This document shows positions 21,870 through 33,700 of a DNA stretch of 64,000 nucleotides, one piece after another. Under the pieces are notes generated by a model. The model saw only the letters and a list, made by a program, of their open reading frames with translations. It did not search any database and was not told where the DNA came from. Origin of the DNA: Earliella scabrosa (taxonomy: Eukaryota; Basidiomycota; Agaricomycetes; Polyporales; Polyporaceae); NCBI GenBank assembly GCA_022605405.1, contig JABYQQ010000009.1:1906192-1970191 (forward strand). The letters run 5' to 3'. Each line of letters starts with the position of its first letter. Position 1 is the stretch's first letter. The position numbers were made by a program, and so were the translations under genes.

Positions 21870-23427
21870 TTAGCAACAGCTTTTCCCGTTTCCTTCTGGT
21901 GTGGCAGAAACAGGGCCGAAGGATCCCGCAGAGCTCTGGTCGCAGTCTCTCTCTGGATCGAAGTCAAGCTTGAGAGCATTGAAGTTGCCTCTGTCGTGGC
22001 GGCGACCGTGACCAATGATCTTGAAGAACATAAACCCAGCCGAGAACACGATCTGGCAAAAATGTCAGCCTGAGTGAACGCAGGAGACTCGGAACGGTTA
22101 GAAGGGTGCAACCCACGGCGACAATGTTAACATAATAACCAAATAGATCCATGAAGATGCCTGACCATACTTGATAGGTTAGTCACACGAGGTGCCACAA
22201 CGTTGCTCGGGTAATCGTACCGAAGTCAGGCACTCCGGGCATCGCAGAACGCAAGGATGGAAGCAATAGGATGTTCGTGAGAGGAAGAAAGAGAGCAGAC
22301 TCGGGTAGGGGCCGCCCGAAGTGTGCGCAGACCGCCACCCAGATCATAGCTGCAGCGAGAATGTAGTTGGTGAAGAACAGGGTGGTCGCGAAGATCTTGA
22401 CCCCGATGCAACGCTGAAGCAATGTCAGTCAAGATGATCATCGGTGGACAGGAGACCTTTGGGGCATACGCGTATCGAGAACACAATATAGAGAGCTTTG
22501 TCGGTGCGCGGCGTCTGGACGTGCTCAACTTGCTCTATCTCGAAGCTGTGGCCCGTAAGACCGCCATAGAGGTGGAGAAAGTAGATAGGCAGCGATGACG
22601 AATTGTCGCTGCTAAATAGCTCAAGTGTTGTGCTTGCAGTGTACTTATCAAAGGGGTACCATGCCGAGATCGAATGCTGGCGTCGAAAGGCAAGCGTCTC
22701 TTCGACGGATATCCACGTGAAGTTATGTGTCGTGTCGAAGGTTTCCTGTGGAATGAAGCTGGACGGGAGGGCATTGAGTACACTTTGGGCCGACATTATA
22801 TTCCACGACCTACCTCACGAGCGATGACGTACCCGTGCGCAACATGGCATTGGAAGCGTCCCAAGAGTAGTAAGGGTTGCTAAAGCGGTTCCTGTATTAG
22901 TCGGGCGCTGGGTGAGATGAGTTGCAACGCCGTACGAATCGATCCATGCGGTGAATGATTCGGTCTTCTGACCACATCCTATAGCCGACAACTCCGTCCA
23001 CGAGGCTCCGTTCGTCACTGAATCGCTCTTGGATGCATACGGTTTCATCTGGTTGCATCCAGTCGGCCACCAGTTGAGGGTAAGGGATGCCGATGGTATG
23101 TCGATAGCGGTCGGAACCAATGCAAATCCGACCTGAATGGACGTCATGTCAGCGTTGGGAGCCCGACTACCCCTGTAACAATGACTCAGGACTTACGCCT
23201 GGTTCAAGCGCGGAGCGATTGTTGTGAATGAGCTGGATACCGCTCATCACGGGGATCATGCTCCCGAACGCTACTCCGACATCCGACACGAGGACGGTCG
23301 CACTCGTGGCGCCTAGGAGGATTGTGGCTAGAGCGCATGCGAGGATACGGGGATGTCTACGAGCTGCATGGTACAGCTGGCTTTGTACGTTGCGCGAAGT
23401 GGCGAGTATCTTGCAGAAAGCATCCAT
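21870..23427 (-). CDS. Four-TM protein, tandem paralog B (DUF4436-like layout)
   Basis: Seven exons (23427-23197, 23132-22936, 22891-22814, 22758-22470, 22413-22221, 22160-22117, 22052-21870) give 404 aa. One N-terminal TM (ILACALATILLGATSATVLV) is followed by a large soluble region with LNWWPTGC, a second Cys in AIGCGQ, and SAWYPFDKYTA. Three further TM segments follow (FATTLFFTNYILAAAMIWVA, LFLPLTNILLLPSLR, and YYVNIVAIVFSAGFMFFKII). The layout and the YPFD-Y-A motif recall the DUF4436 family, but I could not test that. The C-terminus ends KSCC, a possible palmitoylation site. The exon 3 donor was set at GTAGGT (22813) because it restores equal length with paralog A. Function unknown. Confidence 0.72.
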
Positions 23428-23947
23428 GTCTCAGGAAGGGGAATGGTCCCCAACCTACCAAAGACACGTTATATCCTGCGCGGACCTCCCTCAGGCTTGC
23501 ACAATATGGTTTTGGCTGTGTGTCGTTGACGTACGTAAAACGGGCGGATAACAAGAATACATCATCTCGATGGACGTACCATCCCTGTTGAAGTCTTGAG
23601 TCCGTGTACCCCGGACCTTTCATGGGCAATGACGCTGAACTGCATGTGGATGGAGGGATCAGAATACTCTAGCCAAGTGGGAACATACCGTGGTGCGGGG
23701 CCCCGGGTTCTGAGCAGATGATCAATCGAATGTTTAGACTTGACATCTCTGGAACGCCCACAATGACGGATGGACGCCCTGGCAAGCTTTGATGCATTGA
23801 TGACTCGTGCACTGTATAAGGTCTATGTCATACTGAGAAACGCGGGTACAGCATACGACTGTGATCCTTATGTACATGCCGAGAACACCGACACCAATAC
23901 TCACAGGGGACAGTCGACGACTGTCAGAATTGTCGCAGCGCGTCTGA
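23428..23947. other. Spacer between tandem paralogs A and B
   Basis: About 520 bp; should hold the promoter of paralog B and the 3' end of paralog A. A short GC palindromic run (GGGGCCCCGGG) lies near 23697-23707. No gene recognised. Confidence 0.4.
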
Positions 23948-25617
23948 TCAGAGCACCTTGCTGTGATCATGTGCTTGAGCATCGACTCGAGGTCCGTTCG
24001 CCTGTGTGGTTGACGGGATTGATTGCTGCTCTAATTTGATCATCTTCCGGGCCTTGTTGACTGTCCCACGTCGGACCGAGACGAACGTCGGATGTCTGCT
24101 GCACATGGGTTGCGGCTTGAGTGGCGCGAGACTGCGTTCAACGTCATCCTTGACATTGTTGCAGGTTGGGGCTCGAGCTCGAGCTCGAATGATCTTCAAG
24201 AACATGCATAGAGCGGAGAAGACGACCTAGAGAGTGACCATGTTCGTATCGAGTCCGCTTGAAACTAAAAGAGAACGTACGGCGACAATATTCGGGTAGT
24301 ACCCAAAAAGGTCCATGAATATACCTGCAAATTCAGCCTCAGATCACGGACCAAAGCACCGGAGCAACGTATATGCTCACCGAAATCGGGAACTCCGGGC
24401 ATTGCGGACCGTAAGGAGGGTAGCAGCAGGATGTTCGTGAGCGGAAGAAAGAGCGCAGACTCTGGTATGGACGACTCTGGTATGGACCGCCCAAAGTGTG
24501 CGCAGACCGCGACCCACACCATCGCCGCCGCGAGAACGTAGTTGGTGAGGAAGAGAGTGAGGGCGAAGAGCTTGACGCACATGCAGCGCTGGTGAGATAG
24601 ACATCATCAACTACAAAGGACTCAGATAGCGAGTTTGAGAAGAGGGACGAACCCGGATGGAGAATACGACGTGGATGGCCCGGTCCGAGCGCGGAGTCCT
24701 GACGTGCTGGATCCTCTCGATTGATAGATGATACCCTGAGACGCAGCCGTGGAGATGAAGGAAGTAGATCAACAACGCGGACGAGTCTTCGTCGCTGCTG
24801 AACGCTTCAATGGTCGTGCTTGCTGTGTACGTGTCAAAGGGGTACCACGCGGTTACAGAGTGCTGATGCCGGAAAGCCAGCGTCTCCTTGACGGACATCC
24901 ATGTAAAGTTGTGCGTGGTGTCGAACGTCTCTTCGGGTGTGAAGCTGACGAAAGAAGATTAGTATACAACATATGTTATGACAGCAACCCGCGTACCCGA
25001 CTGCATAACGGTCATCGGGATGCGTGAGTACATTCGATGCGTTCCACGTGAAGTAAGGGCCCCTAGTGGAAACGGATGCATGGCGCGGTGTCAGAACAAC
25101 TCATGTCTGCTCGTAAGCAGATCGTACTTACGAGTCCACCCAAATCGTGAGGGAGTCGGGTGTTTGTCCACATCCGGCCTTCAAGAGTTCCTCGCCCGAC
25201 GAGGTACTATTCCACTCAGGCGGCGGGTGGTTGTGGATCTGATTACATCCGGTAGGCCACCAGTTCAAGGTCATTGAGAAGGATGCGAGATCGACGTTGA
25301 CGGGGACTAAAGCCAATCCAATCTGTGAAGTGCACACACAACGACGTCAACGGGGTGAATATAGGATAGTGATGACTTACCCCAGGAGAAGACGCGTCTG
25401 CAGGCAGAACGTCATCGATAAACTGGATGCCGCTCATGACCGGGATCATGCTCGCGAAGGCGAGCCCCGTATTCGAAAGTAGCACAGCGACGCTCACGGC
25501 GCCTAGCAGGAGCGTGGATAACCCGCATGCTACGACACGGGGATGCTTTCGCGCAAATTGGCTCAACGAGGATCGTATGGCGCGTACTGTCGCTGGAGAG
25601 GAAGGGAAGGGTTCCAT
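23948..25617 (-). CDS. Four-TM protein, tandem paralog A (DUF4436-like layout)
   Basis: Seven exons (25617-25381, 25322-25132, 25062-24997, 24944-24653, 24588-24381, 24324-24281, 24226-23948) give 438 aa. It matches paralog B along its length: IPVMSGIQFI, LNWWPTGCNQI, SLTIWVDS, TPEETFDTTHNFTWMSV, TAWYPFDTYTA and SALFLPLTNILLLPSLRSAM. Exon number and intron phases are the same. TM1 is about residues 28-48 and the other three about 267-290, 306-325 and 336-358. The tail after the last TM is about 80 residues, basic and polar, and unrelated to that of B. SIPES is present twice in a row before TM3 but once in B. Exon 4 uses a GTTCGT donor. Function unknown; probably a membrane protein with a large lumenal or extracellular domain. 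Confidence 0.72.
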
Positions 25618-26101
25618 GCCGCGGGAGCAATGAAGCAGCAGGAGGTATTTGTGCGATGGGGTAGGGTGATGAGCGGTAACGGAACGGGGAGAAGGCTGGA
25701 TGAGGCGGTCACTGCTGCGGGTACGGAGCCCCCAGTAGGGCTGGACGCAACGCCAGGCTGTGGTCATTGTTGACGTGTGAATGCAGGAGAGATCCGACTG
25801 GTCAGAAAAGCCCTCACCGTCCTTGACAGTCGCGGGAGACGTCATGAGATGACAGAGGCTGTATGGTGCGCTGAAGATGTGGCCACATAGCTGTGAAGCG
25901 TGAGCGTTCATTGTGCTCGAGGTGTGCGACGAACGAAGTCGTATCGGCGCTGATCAGAGCTCGCGTACCAGTGTTGATTCGGGTTTCCCCCAACTCGCCA
26001 CGACTTCGCAGACCGATGGCAATGCCAGCGATTTGTAGTGTCACATTGTCGAACAGGTAGCCCCCCAATAGATCCAATGTACATACACACAGCGTCAGCG
26101 G
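25618..26101. other. Spacer between paralog A and D-lactate dehydrogenase 1
   Basis: About 480 bp on the promoter side of paralog A and the 3' side of the dehydrogenase gene, both minus strand. No gene or clear motif recognised. Confidence 0.4.
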
Positions 26102-28527
26102 TTAATCCTTCGACGCCTTCGGCCTGTCCGGATAGAGCTTTCACCAGTAGCTGCGTCAGCGCTTTCTCTCGCCTTCACACGCACAGCGTCTCAACGCACC
26201 TTTCCAGGGTTGAACAGGTTCAGCGGATCGATCGCGTTCTTGATTGTCTTCATGAGCGCAACGGTGCCCTCCCCAAGCTCCTCATACAGGTACTCGCGCT
26301 TGCCCATCCCGACACCGTGCTCGCCCGTGCACGTCCCGTCGAGCGCGATCGCGCGCTTCACCATCCGCCCGACCGCGGCCCGCGCCTTCTCCAGCTCCTC
26401 GTCGTCCCGGAACAGGAGCAGGGCGTGGAAGTTGCCTATTGGACTTTAGTGGTCATTCGCGAGATAGGGCACTGCACACGCGTACCGTCCCCGACGTGTC
26501 CGACGATGGTCGACACGATCCCGTGCGCCTGCAGGTCCTCCTTCGTAGCGTATACCAGATCCGGAAGGCGCGAAGGCGGGACGCTGCACCACAAAACGAA
26601 CACATTCAGCGTCCCAATGCGCGCTTGCGGCAACCCGCACCTGACTTACCAGACATCCGTGCTCCAGCCTCTCGCCCCGGGGAGGATCGCGAGACTGGAG
26701 TAGAGCGCGTTCTTGCGATCCGTCCAGAGATCGTTCGCCTCCTTCTCGTTCCGGGCGAGCGAAAAACCCGTGCCACCGTGCTTCGTGGTGATCGTCTTGA
26801 CGATGTCCGCTGTTTCCTGGAGCGCGCGCGGCGTGGGACCCTGGAACTTGAAGAAGAGGCTGTCCTTCTCTGGCCATTTGCGCGCGGACAGGCCGTAGAT
26901 GTTGGTCGCGCGCATGAAGTCATCGTCACACAGCTCGACGCATTCTGAGGTGGTGAGTGTGAGCAGAGCGGGGCTGTGGGGTGTGTGAATGTGGAAGGAG
27001 ACGCACGAATCCCGACGCCAGAGTTGACGATTTCGATCACGGCTTGGGTCGCTTTGCGAACGTCGGGGAACTGGACGACGGCGACGTTGGTGGGTAGCAG
27101 GGGCGCGAGGCGGAGTGTTACTGGAGAGACAATCAGCGAAGTGGTGGGATGTCGGAACGATGTGGGTCTCCAAACCTTCTGTAACGATCCCAAGCGTGCC
27201 TTCCGCCCCTATGAACAGTTTTGTGGTGTCGAACCCTGCGGAAGACTTGCGCGCGCGTCGGCGGGTCTTGATGACCTCCCCCGATGGCAGCACGACGGTC
27301 TAACAGCAAGTCAGCTACAAGTGGAGACAAGATAGATGCAGAGGGACAGGGGCCTACAGCGTTAAGGAACCACTCAGCCTTCGCAGTACCGTACCTCACG
27401 GCGTTCGCTGAAGAAAGGAGTCGAGAAAGGAGTCAAAATATGGATGCGAAGCTAGAACGTTGCACGTACTTCCTGAACAACCCGTACTCAGCATGCCGCC
27501 GATCGTTGCCCCTGGCGCAGGGTCAAGCTATCGGTATTGATTCAGGACGCTATGTTTGCGATGCATTGACACGTCAGACCTACCGGGAAGAACAGCGGAA
27601 TGCCTACAATGGAATGGTGTCATCAATGTTCACTCTGGATGGACAGAACGGCGGGTATTTACCTTTCTTCTTGAGCGTTTCATTCAGGTCCATCCATCGG
27701 ATGCCAGGTTGACAAACGACGTCTGAGTCCGCCTCTGGTGCCGAGTCAGTCGCTACGAGGCTGGTACGTGACCGGATTCATACCATGAATCTCAATGATC
27801 CTGTCCATTTTCGACATGTCGACACAGATACCACCAACAGAAGGCTATGAATGCATGAGTATACGGAGCTTAGGAGCGTAGGAGACGGAGGACACATACT
27901 GCTCGGAAATGGCCTTCCAAACTCGTGGCGCCAGAGTAAGGAATGACCGGCATCCTGTACTTGACCGCGGTCTTCACAATCTTGACCACGTCTTCTGTGG
28001 ACGTCGGGTAGACGACAACAGACGGGGACGATCCTGTGCAACGCGTACGATCAGACCGTACGTCTCGCCGCTGACCGCTCATTGCGCAGGATCTTGTGCA
28101 AACTGATATGACACTCACCAGGGTGGTAATCGTTCTCCGAGAAGCCATGTTCCTCCAAGTGCTCCTTGTCCGTCGTGACCGCGTCCTCGTCCGAGAAGGC
28201 TGCTCTCAACTCCGCAATGGCCTTCTTGAAGTCCTCAGGGGAGCCATACTGGCTGTTGAGCTCTGCACTTGCACGATTCCTGTCTGACGCGTCCGCATTT
28301 GCTTGTGACACTGCGTAGTACGCGATGGCTCCGCTGAGGAGCGACCCGACCGCGAATGCGAGGGGAGCGCTGCTGCCCGAGGACTTTGAGGACTGGGATG
28401 AACCTGCTGACGCCGAGCTATTATGACGCGAGCCTAAGATGCCCGTACGAAGCAGAGTCGGGTAGCGCCTAGGAAGGACCAGAGAACGTCTTGTGGAGGT
28501 CGTGAGTGTGTTGCGGCCGAGCTGCAT
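26102..28527 (-). CDS. Mitochondrial D-lactate dehydrogenase (cytochrome), copy 1
   Basis: Thirteen exons give 568 aa: 28527-28119, 28033-27900, 27844-27784, 27734-27663, 27603-27584, 27527-27470, 27407-27358, 27299-27176, 27120-27007, 26944-26650, 26583-26486, 26435-26200, 26137-26102. The N-terminus is basic and hydroxylated, like a mitochondrial presequence, then a TM ([20 protein letters not shown]). The FAD-binding domain carries [46 protein letters not shown] and [14 protein letters not shown]. The C-terminal domain has [16 protein letters not shown] and [15 protein letters not shown]. This enzyme oxidises D-lactate to pyruvate and passes electrons to cytochrome c (DLD1-type, EC 1.1.2.4). 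The ATG at 28527 is the first in frame. All joins keep frame, with no lesion. Exon 5 is only 20 nt. Confidence 0.92.
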
Positions 28528-29322
28528 GATGAATGTCGTTGAGCCAGACAGACGTTCGAGGAGGAAGAGAGTCGAGAACACAGAGGTCGTTCTCAGGCCG
28601 TGTGGGAGAGCGTGAGGAAGGAGGGAGAGTTGGAGTGCTTAGCCGGGCATGCAGCTCGGCCATGCCATGATTCGTTCTGGCCGACGCGCGAACGAGCGAG
28701 CACGTAAGCGGACGTGCAGGATGAGCACGAGTCCATGGCCACCAACGCGGGCGCGCCCCTCGCTCGGCGCACGGTCCCGATCCTCCGACGGCCGACGCAT
28801 ACAATGCACAGAGCGCCTAGCACATACCCTTCGGGTCTGTCACCAGCTGTACTCCAAGTAGCGTTCATGCTCTCAGATCTCCCGCTGCTGAGTCTGCTCA
28901 TTTCTCAGACAGTCGGAGTTGCCGAGAACGGCTTCAGGTCGTGCGTTGACGTTCTCTTCGACCTCCAAAACGCTCACGCCTGAGGCCTGTTCCATCTTTT
29001 CCTAAGTTGTGCTATCTACTCGTAGCTAAGTTCAGGCTAATAAGTTACTGACTTCTTCGGTTATTAGCCAACCCTCCAGCTTAAATCACCGCGATTCTGC
29101 GTATTGTTTCGGCGCGCGCTGTTCACGCTAAAACTCATCGTGAGTCGTGACCGGCATAGATGGCTACGTCGGTATGTACTATTGCACTTAACCGGGGCTA
29201 CTATAGCTACATGGGCACAGACAAACGGCATCCCAAAGGAAATAATACAACTCGTTCACGTATCCAGAGAGACTCGGCCAACCCTCGTGAATAGGCGGCT
29301 CGCAATGGACATCCACGTCGAC
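28528..29322. other. Intergenic, upstream of D-lactate dehydrogenase 1
   Basis: About 800 bp. It holds the promoter of the minus-strand dehydrogenase gene and the 3' end of the six-TM gene. AT content rises near 29000-29100. No gene recognised. Confidence 0.4.
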
Positions 29323-30412
29323 TCAAACGTTCTCCTTCGGCTCCTCGCGCGTCACCTGCCGCGCAACGGTCTTCTCTTCCTCGGACTGCTCGATGTGGAG
29401 GTTGTACAGCTTGTGCACCTCCGGGCTGTCCCACTCAGCCGCCTCGCGCTCTAGCTCGCGATGCACCCACCATACGGTCACTGCTGCAGCAAGCATGGCC
29501 CACAGCCAGGGCAGACCCCAGCAGATGCCATAGCCAATGTCGACGGAGGTCGTCCAGGCGATCGCGATAAAGGCGCCGGCGAAGAGCATGCCTGAGGCTC
29601 CCCACCAGAGGGAAGTGAGGCGCACGATGCGGCGCATGACGGCCGAGTGCTCGTAGCGGATGCGCCAGGCCTGGCGGAACTCGACACAGCCGCCGCCGTC
29701 GACGGCGACGACGTCCTCGACGAGGGTGTACGCGGCGGGCGGGAGGCCGGTCCAGGCGGGCATGGAGGAGACGCGGAAGGGCATCTTGAGGCGGTGGGGG
29801 AAGGCGCCGGTGATGAGAAGGGGGAAGCAGAAGGCGATCATGAAGCAGGGGAGAGACATGGCGACGGTGTTCACGGAGCCAGGCTCGCTGGAGAGGAAGG
29901 GAGAGTTGAGTTGGGTGGGATGCTGCGAGAGGCGAGACTGACTCACAGAGAGGACCCGATGATCAGCGGGACAAAGAACGCGGTCATACCCAGGCCGATC
30001 TGTAGTCTGAGGATGAGCGAGGTGAGTACGAGGTATTGGACCAATCATGGGAGGGAAGCACGTACGTGAATGCGTCTGGTCCGAATCTACTGGCACCGAT
30101 TGGTCGTCGTTGGTGGCTGCTATCGCTGACCCAGAGGTACCATGACCGTCGAGCCATTTTGTAGCCCGAGTAGGTGCCGACGAGGGAGGTTATGATGGCG
30201 AGATTGGTGGTATTATTGAGGTGTGCACCCCATCGTATTGAGTAGAAAAGAATGAGGGGGAGGATACCGGCCTCGGCGAAGATTAGAGTAAAGAATACAA
30301 TTATGGCGAACTCGCGTCTTCCGGTCTTGATGGAGTAGTTGAGGGGTGGAGGTCTTGTAGGATTATAGGCCGTGATCGAGGATGCGCGGTCGGAACTCGA
30401 TGGCGACGACAT
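29323..30412 (-). CDS. Six-TM membrane protein of unknown function
   Basis: Three exons (30412-30066, 30006-29947, 29887-29323) give 323 aa. Predicted membrane helices lie near residues 34-59, 70-87, 118-136, 144-164, 229-248 and 258-278. The N-terminus is Ser-rich and the C-terminus is acidic then basic (EQSEEEKTVARQVTREEPKE). Between helices 4 and 5 lies a soluble loop of about 60 residues (ending FRQAWRIRYEHSAVMRR). I recall similar fungal proteins annotated only as hypothetical, so no function is proposed. The acceptor of intron 1 was chosen at CCTCAG (30007) because it keeps frame and yields DAFTLQIGLGMTAF. The gene starts 354 bp from the HECT ligase gene in head-to-head orientation. Confidence 0.68.
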
Positions 30413-30766
30413 GACAGAAGTTGGGGAGCAGTCGCCTTACCTGACAGCAGATATATGTGTGAGCTGGGGTGGCGCATGCATACGCAAAACTCTTCGTTGT
30501 GAGCCTGTACCGGCTCGTGGAGTGTACGAAGATGTGGAGACTCTGGAGACTCGCGTACTACCGCCACCATCCAAGAGTACTATGATGTCATTCTCACGTG
30601 GCTGACGCGTTCTTCTCACGTGAGCAATGAGCGTACGCGTCGGGGCGCGCTGGACCAGCGGCTGGACGCTGCAGCTTACGAAACTGGCCCTTCTCTCTCC
30701 CTCTGACTAGAACCGCTTGCCTGCTTTCTATCGCAGCCGCTGCTGCACATCCTGTCTGAACGAGCG
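30413..30766. promoter_or_regulatory. Bidirectional promoter with two spaced E-boxes
   Basis: The start codons of the six-TM gene and the HECT ligase gene are 354 bp apart. A 10-bp direct repeat TTCTCACGTG occurs at 30591-30600 and 30613-30622, so two CACGTG E-boxes lie 22 bp apart on the same face of the helix. The second is part of the palindrome CTCACGTGAG. In fungi CACGTG is bound by bHLH factors such as Cbf1. Binding here is inferred only. Confidence 0.5.
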
Positions 30767-33700
30767 ATGGACGTTCCGCTCTTTGGCGATCTTCCCAACA
30801 AACGGCGCAGAGAGATTAACCTCGGCGGAAACCGCACCGGGGCCGCCACAACGCATAACGCAATCCTGCAGGAAGCAAAGCTACGTAGACTCCAGCGCAA
30901 CGACGAGAAACGTCGTCAAGATGCCGCCCTACGAATACAGAGCTCCTGGAGAGGTTATGTCGCCGTCCGCACAGTCAGGCAAAACCTCCGAAGTACCTTT
31001 GAACGCGACGTCACTTCTCTCACCGCCCTCAGATGTCTCGTCCTCCTTGGTCAGGACGAGGATGCCTTGGGGAGATGGTCCACGGTCGTATTCAGCTCTC
31101 GAAAAGGTGTGTTTTACCTACGGTCTTCTCGCTCCATCGTGTTCATATCGCGTCAGATGTCCTTCTCCAGGTCGACCCGAGTTGGCTCGTATTACTCCAG
31201 CAAGTCAGTCGCAGGCTCCTCCAGTCCCTATCCCACCATCCCAGGTACGTACTCCCTCCCGCGAGAGCATTCGTATGTCTTACCATGGACTCCAAGTTCG
31301 CAGTACGCGGAAGCGCATCTCGGTGTCCTCAACATCTTGTTATCGGACAATCCCAGCCGTCCAGCCATATCCCGATATCTAGTCTCTCATGGCTTCTATC
31401 CACTCCTTCGTGAAGCCGTCTTACAGCTGGTCAGTCCTTCGTCCATACAAATGTCACTCTAACTCATTGCCCCGGCTAGCCTGTTCCCGCTCCGAAGAAG
31501 TCACCACTCCTTACCCCTCTTGCGACATTACTCACTACACCTCTGTCGCACTCTGATCTCCTTCCCCTCTCCCTGCATGAGCTGCTACTCTCCATCCTCA
31601 CCATTCCTCTTCTCCCAAACCGTCTTCTCCCCGCACTTGCCCCATTCCTGGCACGGCTGCCACTCGCGTCCTTCGATGTTGTGCCTCTCGACGTCATCAT
31701 CGATCCCGCGCTATCCTCGATAGAATCCAAGGTTCACTTGGTAGCTAACCTTGCCGCATTCATGCCCCCTAGATATTCAGCTCTTCCTCCATCTGCTTTC
31801 GCGCACTATCTACAATTGGCCTCGCTGCTAATGAACGCCCTCCCTACCAATGCCCTTGAACCACCTGAAAGTAAAACCGACTCCATCAAGGCCTGGGGAG
31901 ACGAGGATTCAGACGATGAGCCCGAGACTCAGGTCGAGGTCGTCTCGTCCTTCGAGTCGAAGCCGCAGTTACCACAGCTGGACGAACGCACACGCAAGAG
32001 GTTACAAGCCCTCACTGCGCCCGATCACATCGCTTCGCTGCTGCGTGTATCCGGAAACCAGAAGATTCTGCCTGCGATCATCTCGTTCTGCTTCGCGCTC
32101 AACACTGTATGGCCAGCTCGGAGAGATAAGGTCCTTGGTACGATGGTGGCATACAACCGAGGATCACTCATACGTGAACTCTACCGTGGTTTCGTTCGCA
32201 GCTCCCCGCTCGGACGGGACGAGAACCACGCCGAGCTTACGAGTAGGTCTCCCTGTATGGTATGTAGTGCGTCAACTGATCGCGTGTCATCGCAGAGGCC
32301 GAACATGCACCACATTGGCCGCCTTTACTGCTCCTCGCGGACATGTATACGCAAGCGCTGCTCACGATGGGCGACGACGAGTTCTTCTCTACAGGCACGA
32401 ACCCGAGTGTGCCCCGCAACCCGCTCACGCTTGACGAACTCACGGTGTACTCGCGCAAGCTGCTGAACATCGCGTTCGCGCTGTATTGGCGCGAGGATCT
32501 CTCGGCTGCTCAAGAGAGCGTGCCTGGCCTCGGCCAGGTTAAGTGGGAGAACGTGCGCGAGAAAGCGACGAGGTGCTTGCAGGCGCTGCATGCAAGAGAG
32601 TAGGTTGCTCGAACAATGATGAGGCTCTGCGTTCTAACAAGGCGGTTTCTTTCTATAGTTCAAGGCGACCGTTCACGCCTCCCGAGCACTGGCACGTCAC
32701 CTCTCACGTTGACATGAACAGCTTCATTCAAGCCGCAATGTGCGTACCGCATACACCGTGTTGCGTCGCCTCCTTTTTTGTCGCTCACCTAGAGATTAAC
32801 GTCCTTCAGCCACGAAGAGAAGCAGCTCAACGAGAATGAACCCGGGATGGGGCGTGCGCCAGCGCTCAGCAAACACCAGCTCGCACACCTCTCGCCCCGA
32901 CTCGGCGTGCTGAACAACATTCCGTTCGCGATCCCTTTCGACGTGCGCGTACGTATCTTTCGACGATTTGTGTACAACGACATGGAGGCATCCGGCTTCA
33001 TGCCCGGGCGGGGGCGTTTAGGAGGGCTGCGGGTAACGGTTCGGCGGGATCATATCGCACAGGATGGGTTCGACCGGCTCGGAGAGGGCGATTTGAGGCA
33101 GCCGATCGCAATTACATTCATCGACCAGTTCGGAAACGAGGAGTGAGTGGTTGCACCCTGTTTCAGTCGTTGTGTTTCGTCTGACGGTGCGGGCATGTGC
33201 AGAGCGGGTATCGACGGCGGGGGAGTGTTTAAGGAGTTCTTGACCAGCTTGTGCAAGGAAGTGTTCGATACGGATCGCGGTCTCTGGCTTGCGAACAAGA
33301 AGAACGAGCTGTACCCGGCACCGCACTCGTATGCGACTGAATGTGAGTGTGCCACGCTTGTGGTTTTTGGGTGCTCGTTGACAGTGAGGACTGTAGCATA
33401 TAGTCTAGCGTGGTATCGCTTCATCGGACGCATACTTGGAAAGGCCCTTTACGAGGCTATTCTCGTCGATGTCGCATTCGCTGGATTCTTCCTTGCTAAG
33501 GTCAGTCCTTGCCCCCTTGGGGGCGTCTGGGGAAAATCCAGGGCTGATACCATCGTGGTCGCAGTGGCTCGGGAAACAGAGTTACTTGGACGATCTCGCA
33601 TCGCTGGATCCAGAACTGTACCAAGGTCTCATCTTCCTGAAACACTACACCGGGGATCCCGAGGAGCTTTCGCTCAACTTCACCGTCGCTGAAGAAGGTG

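Noticed and set aside
24173..24190. A regulatory palindrome (repeated GAGCTC)
   Set aside because: It lies inside the coding region of paralog A, where it encodes an Arg/Ala run, so the repeat is explained by codon choice.
28528..28581. An upstream start for D-lactate dehydrogenase 1
   Set aside because: The codon at 28581 is GTG, not ATG; the first ATG in frame is at 28527 and begins a plausible mitochondrial presequence.
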